64,000 nt of DNA from Marinilabiliaceae bacterium JC017 (lineage in GTDB: Bacteria; Bacteroidota; Bacteroidia; Bacteroidales; Marinilabiliaceae): contig RHGE01000017.1 of NCBI GenBank assembly GCA_004296775.1, forward strand, positions 1 to 64,000. Direction: 5' to 3'. Shown in pieces: positions 62,441 to 64,000 of this stretch. The position numbers and the translations under genes are program-made. Below the pieces are notes generated by a model that ran no database searches, was not told where the DNA came from, and was given only the letters and a program-made list of their open reading frames with translations. The first letter of the stretch is position 1; every line of letters starts with the position of its first letter.

Positions 62441-64000
62441 ATGAAATTAAAGGTAGTCATCCTCCTGCTTTTTGCGCTTTTAGCTCTGAACATACGAGCC
62501 CAAAACCAAAACTGCTTCATCACTTATAATGCTCAATCAGAAAGCCTAGCAAATGTATTAACGCACATAGCGAATGAATACCACCTGAAATTTGCCTATG
62601 ACGCTGCGCTGCTAAGCCAATCCACCGTGAATATAAATGTAAAGAAGGTTTCCGTTCCTTTATTTCTTAATACTATCCTTGAAGGTAATAATCTCTGTTA
62701 CCGCTTAATAGCCGGAACATATACCATTCTGCCATGCGATACACAGGAAGAGAATAAAATTAAAACCATTAAAGGTGTAATCATGGATAAAGAAACCGGA
62801 GAAACATTGCCTTATACCAACATACAAATAAACGATGATACCTGGAACACTTCTAATCACCTGGGAATATTCACCAATAAAATCAACACCAAGGATTCCG
62901 TTCGAATAAGGCTGTCTTACCTGGGATATACACCCATGGATACCTCTTTTTACTTGCCGCCATCATCCGACATTATTACGTTTGCTCTTTCTCGTACTTC
63001 AGAGATTATTCAACCGGTTGCCATCCTCGCCAGCAAAATAGCGATTGTTGAAAAAGGAAGTTCAGGGGATCAACTGGTTTTCAATCCCCATCAAGCCACT
63101 TATCTCCCAAATATTGGGGAACAAGATATTTTAGGAGCTATCAGTATCTTACCAGGCATCAACAACATAAAGGAGTCTTCCCGCAGTCTTTCTATCAGGG
63201 GAAGCTCCCCCTACTCCAACCTAATCCTACTGGATGGATTTCCGGTTTTCAACCTCGATCATTTCTTTGGAAATTTCAGTGCCATTAATCCCAAATACAT
63301 TAAAAACGTAAAAATATCAAGGGGTGGTTTTGGTGCCAACTACGGCGGTAGCATTGCCGGCATAATCGATATCACTGGAAAAACAGGCAACCGCCATAAA
63401 ACGACCGTTGACATCACAGCCAACCTACTAAGCCTAAATGCCCTGATAGGGGCTCCCATCTCCCCCAAATTCACCTGGATAATTTCGGCCAGAAGGTCCT
63501 ATACCGATGTTGCCGAAACCTATCTATACAAGAACCTTTTCGATAGAAACGGCAAAGGATTCATTAACGAATCCTTGGGAACTAGTCCTGACGATTACTA
63601 CGACATCATCCCCCATTTCAATTTTTGCGATTACCACTCCAAGCTAACCTACCATCCTTCGGTAAATGAAACCATGTCTTTAAACTTTTACCATAGTAAC
63701 GACCACCTCAAATACAATATCCGGGAAGATAACCAGGACTATCTATACCGCATTAACAACCAGGATCAATGGCACAACAATGGCCTCAGCTATGAATGGA
63801 CAAAGCACTATTCCTCCCGCTTCGATTCACGTTTAAACGTGGGTCTTTCCAGGTATACTAATGAAAGTAACTTTTCAAACTACTGGGAAAACATAAATGA
63901 ACTGACAGATCTCATTTCCAATATCCAAATTAACATCACCAATCGTGTCGAAGGTCTCTATATAAATCAGGAAAGCAACTATTTCATTTCAGAGAAAAGC
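62441..64000 (+). CDS. TonB-dependent receptor with STN domain (partial, runs off window)
   Basis: The first 520 codons, from ATG 62441, open to the window end. Signal peptide (MKLKVVILLLFALLALNIRAQ), STN domain (about 25-105, SLANVLTHIANEYHLKFAYD), a CarboxypepD_reg-like domain (about 110-195, KGVIMDKETGETLPYTNIQI), a plug domain (about 215-320, LPGINNIKESSRSLSIRGSS, LDGFPVFN, GFGANYGGSIAGIIDI) and the start of the barrel. STN is the signalling module that faces FecR, so this is a signalling transporter of the FecA type, probably for a glycan or siderophore. The rest of the gene and any SusD are outside the window. Confidence 0.93.
   Translation, partial: MKLKVVILLLFALLALNIRAQNQNCFITYNAQSESLANVLTHIANEYHLKFAYDAALLSQSTVNINVKKVSVPLFLNTILEGNNLCYRLIAGTYTILPCDTQEENKIKTIKGVIMDKETGETLPYTNIQINDDTWNTSNHLGIFTNKINTKDSVRIRLSYLGYTPMDTSFYLPPSSDIITFALSRTSEIIQPVAILASKIAIVEKGSSGDQLVFNPHQATYLPNIGEQDILGAISILPGINNIKESSRSLSIRGSSPYSNLILLDGFPVFNLDHFFGNFSAINPKYIKNVKISRGGFGANYGGSIAGIIDITGKTGNRHKTTVDITANLLSLNALIGAPISPKFTWIISARRSYTDVAETYLYKNLFDRNGKGFINESLGTSPDDYYDIIPHFNFCDYHSKLTYHPSVNETMSLNFYHSNDHLKYNIREDNQDYLYRINNQDQWHNNGLSYEWTKHYSSRFDSRLNVGLSRYTNESNFSNYWENINELTDLISNIQINITNRVEGLYINQESNYFISEKS

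Overview
The window looks like a chromosome segment from a Bacteroidota bacterium, most likely Bacteroidales/Marinilabiliales-like. The evidence is the gene content: a type IX secretion protein (PorQ), DUF5723, DUF4834 and DUF4136 families, lipoproteins starting Cys-(S/N)-Asp-rich, FecI/FecR/TonB-receptor signalling and GH92/GH125 mannosidases. Several promoters also fit the Bacteroidota pattern TTG-N19/20-TAnnTTTG. No genus can be assigned from the sequence alone. No phage, insertion sequence, CRISPR array or recognisable defence system was found.

Layout. 0.4-2.2 kb: two lipoproteins (META/DUF4377 and an Asp-rich lipoprotein). 2.5-7 kb: a polyprenyl-phosphate-sugar cassette (flippase-like protein, DPM1-like transferase, ArnT/PMT-like transferase, PAP2 phosphatase). 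7.9-9.2 kb: a KamA-family radical SAM protein. 9.5-16.7 kb: the purH-mreB-mreC-mreD-mrdA-rodA cell-shape operon behind a good promoter. 17.1-18.3 kb: an orphan MacB/FtsX-type permease. 19.5-20.5 kb: an exported glutaminase. 20.8-24.7 kb: pfkA, ispH, cmk, porQ. 25.3-32.1 kb: small housekeeping genes (YkgJ-like, EamA, TtcA-like, acyP, Nudix, recO), tRNA-Arg(CCU), two uncharacterised proteins, and an aminotransferase-fold protein that has lost its Schiff-base lysine. 32.4-39.1 kb: POT-like transporter, tRNA-Leu(CAA), dCMP deaminase, S41 protease, DUF4834, nadB. 39-46.3 kb: a CarboxypepD_reg-like protein, a DUF255 thioredoxin protein, a YegP-like peptide and a polysaccharide deacetylase, separated by long gene-free stretches. 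46.7-53.2 kb: envelope proteins (lipoprotein plus DUF5723 barrel, DUF4136 lipoprotein plus barrel, FN3 lipoprotein, TPR). 53.8-64 kb: a glycan locus with GH125, GH92 and GH3 on the minus strand, and on the plus strand an ECF sigma factor, a FecR anti-sigma factor and the first 520 codons of an STN-type TonB receptor that runs off the window.

The most unusual property is the intergenic DNA. It carries many tandem and dispersed repeat families without recognisable genes: a 42-bp quasi-palindromic minisatellite (12 units), two 21-bp arrays (one arranged as a phased mirror-image inverted repeat, one with a 126-bp higher-order repeat), 7-bp, 10-bp and 15-bp arrays that recur at several loci, and at least three dispersed elements. 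Most periods are multiples of 7 or close to whole helical turns (10, 21, 42 bp). The other notable finding is the aminotransferase homologue with E231 where the catalytic lysine should be.
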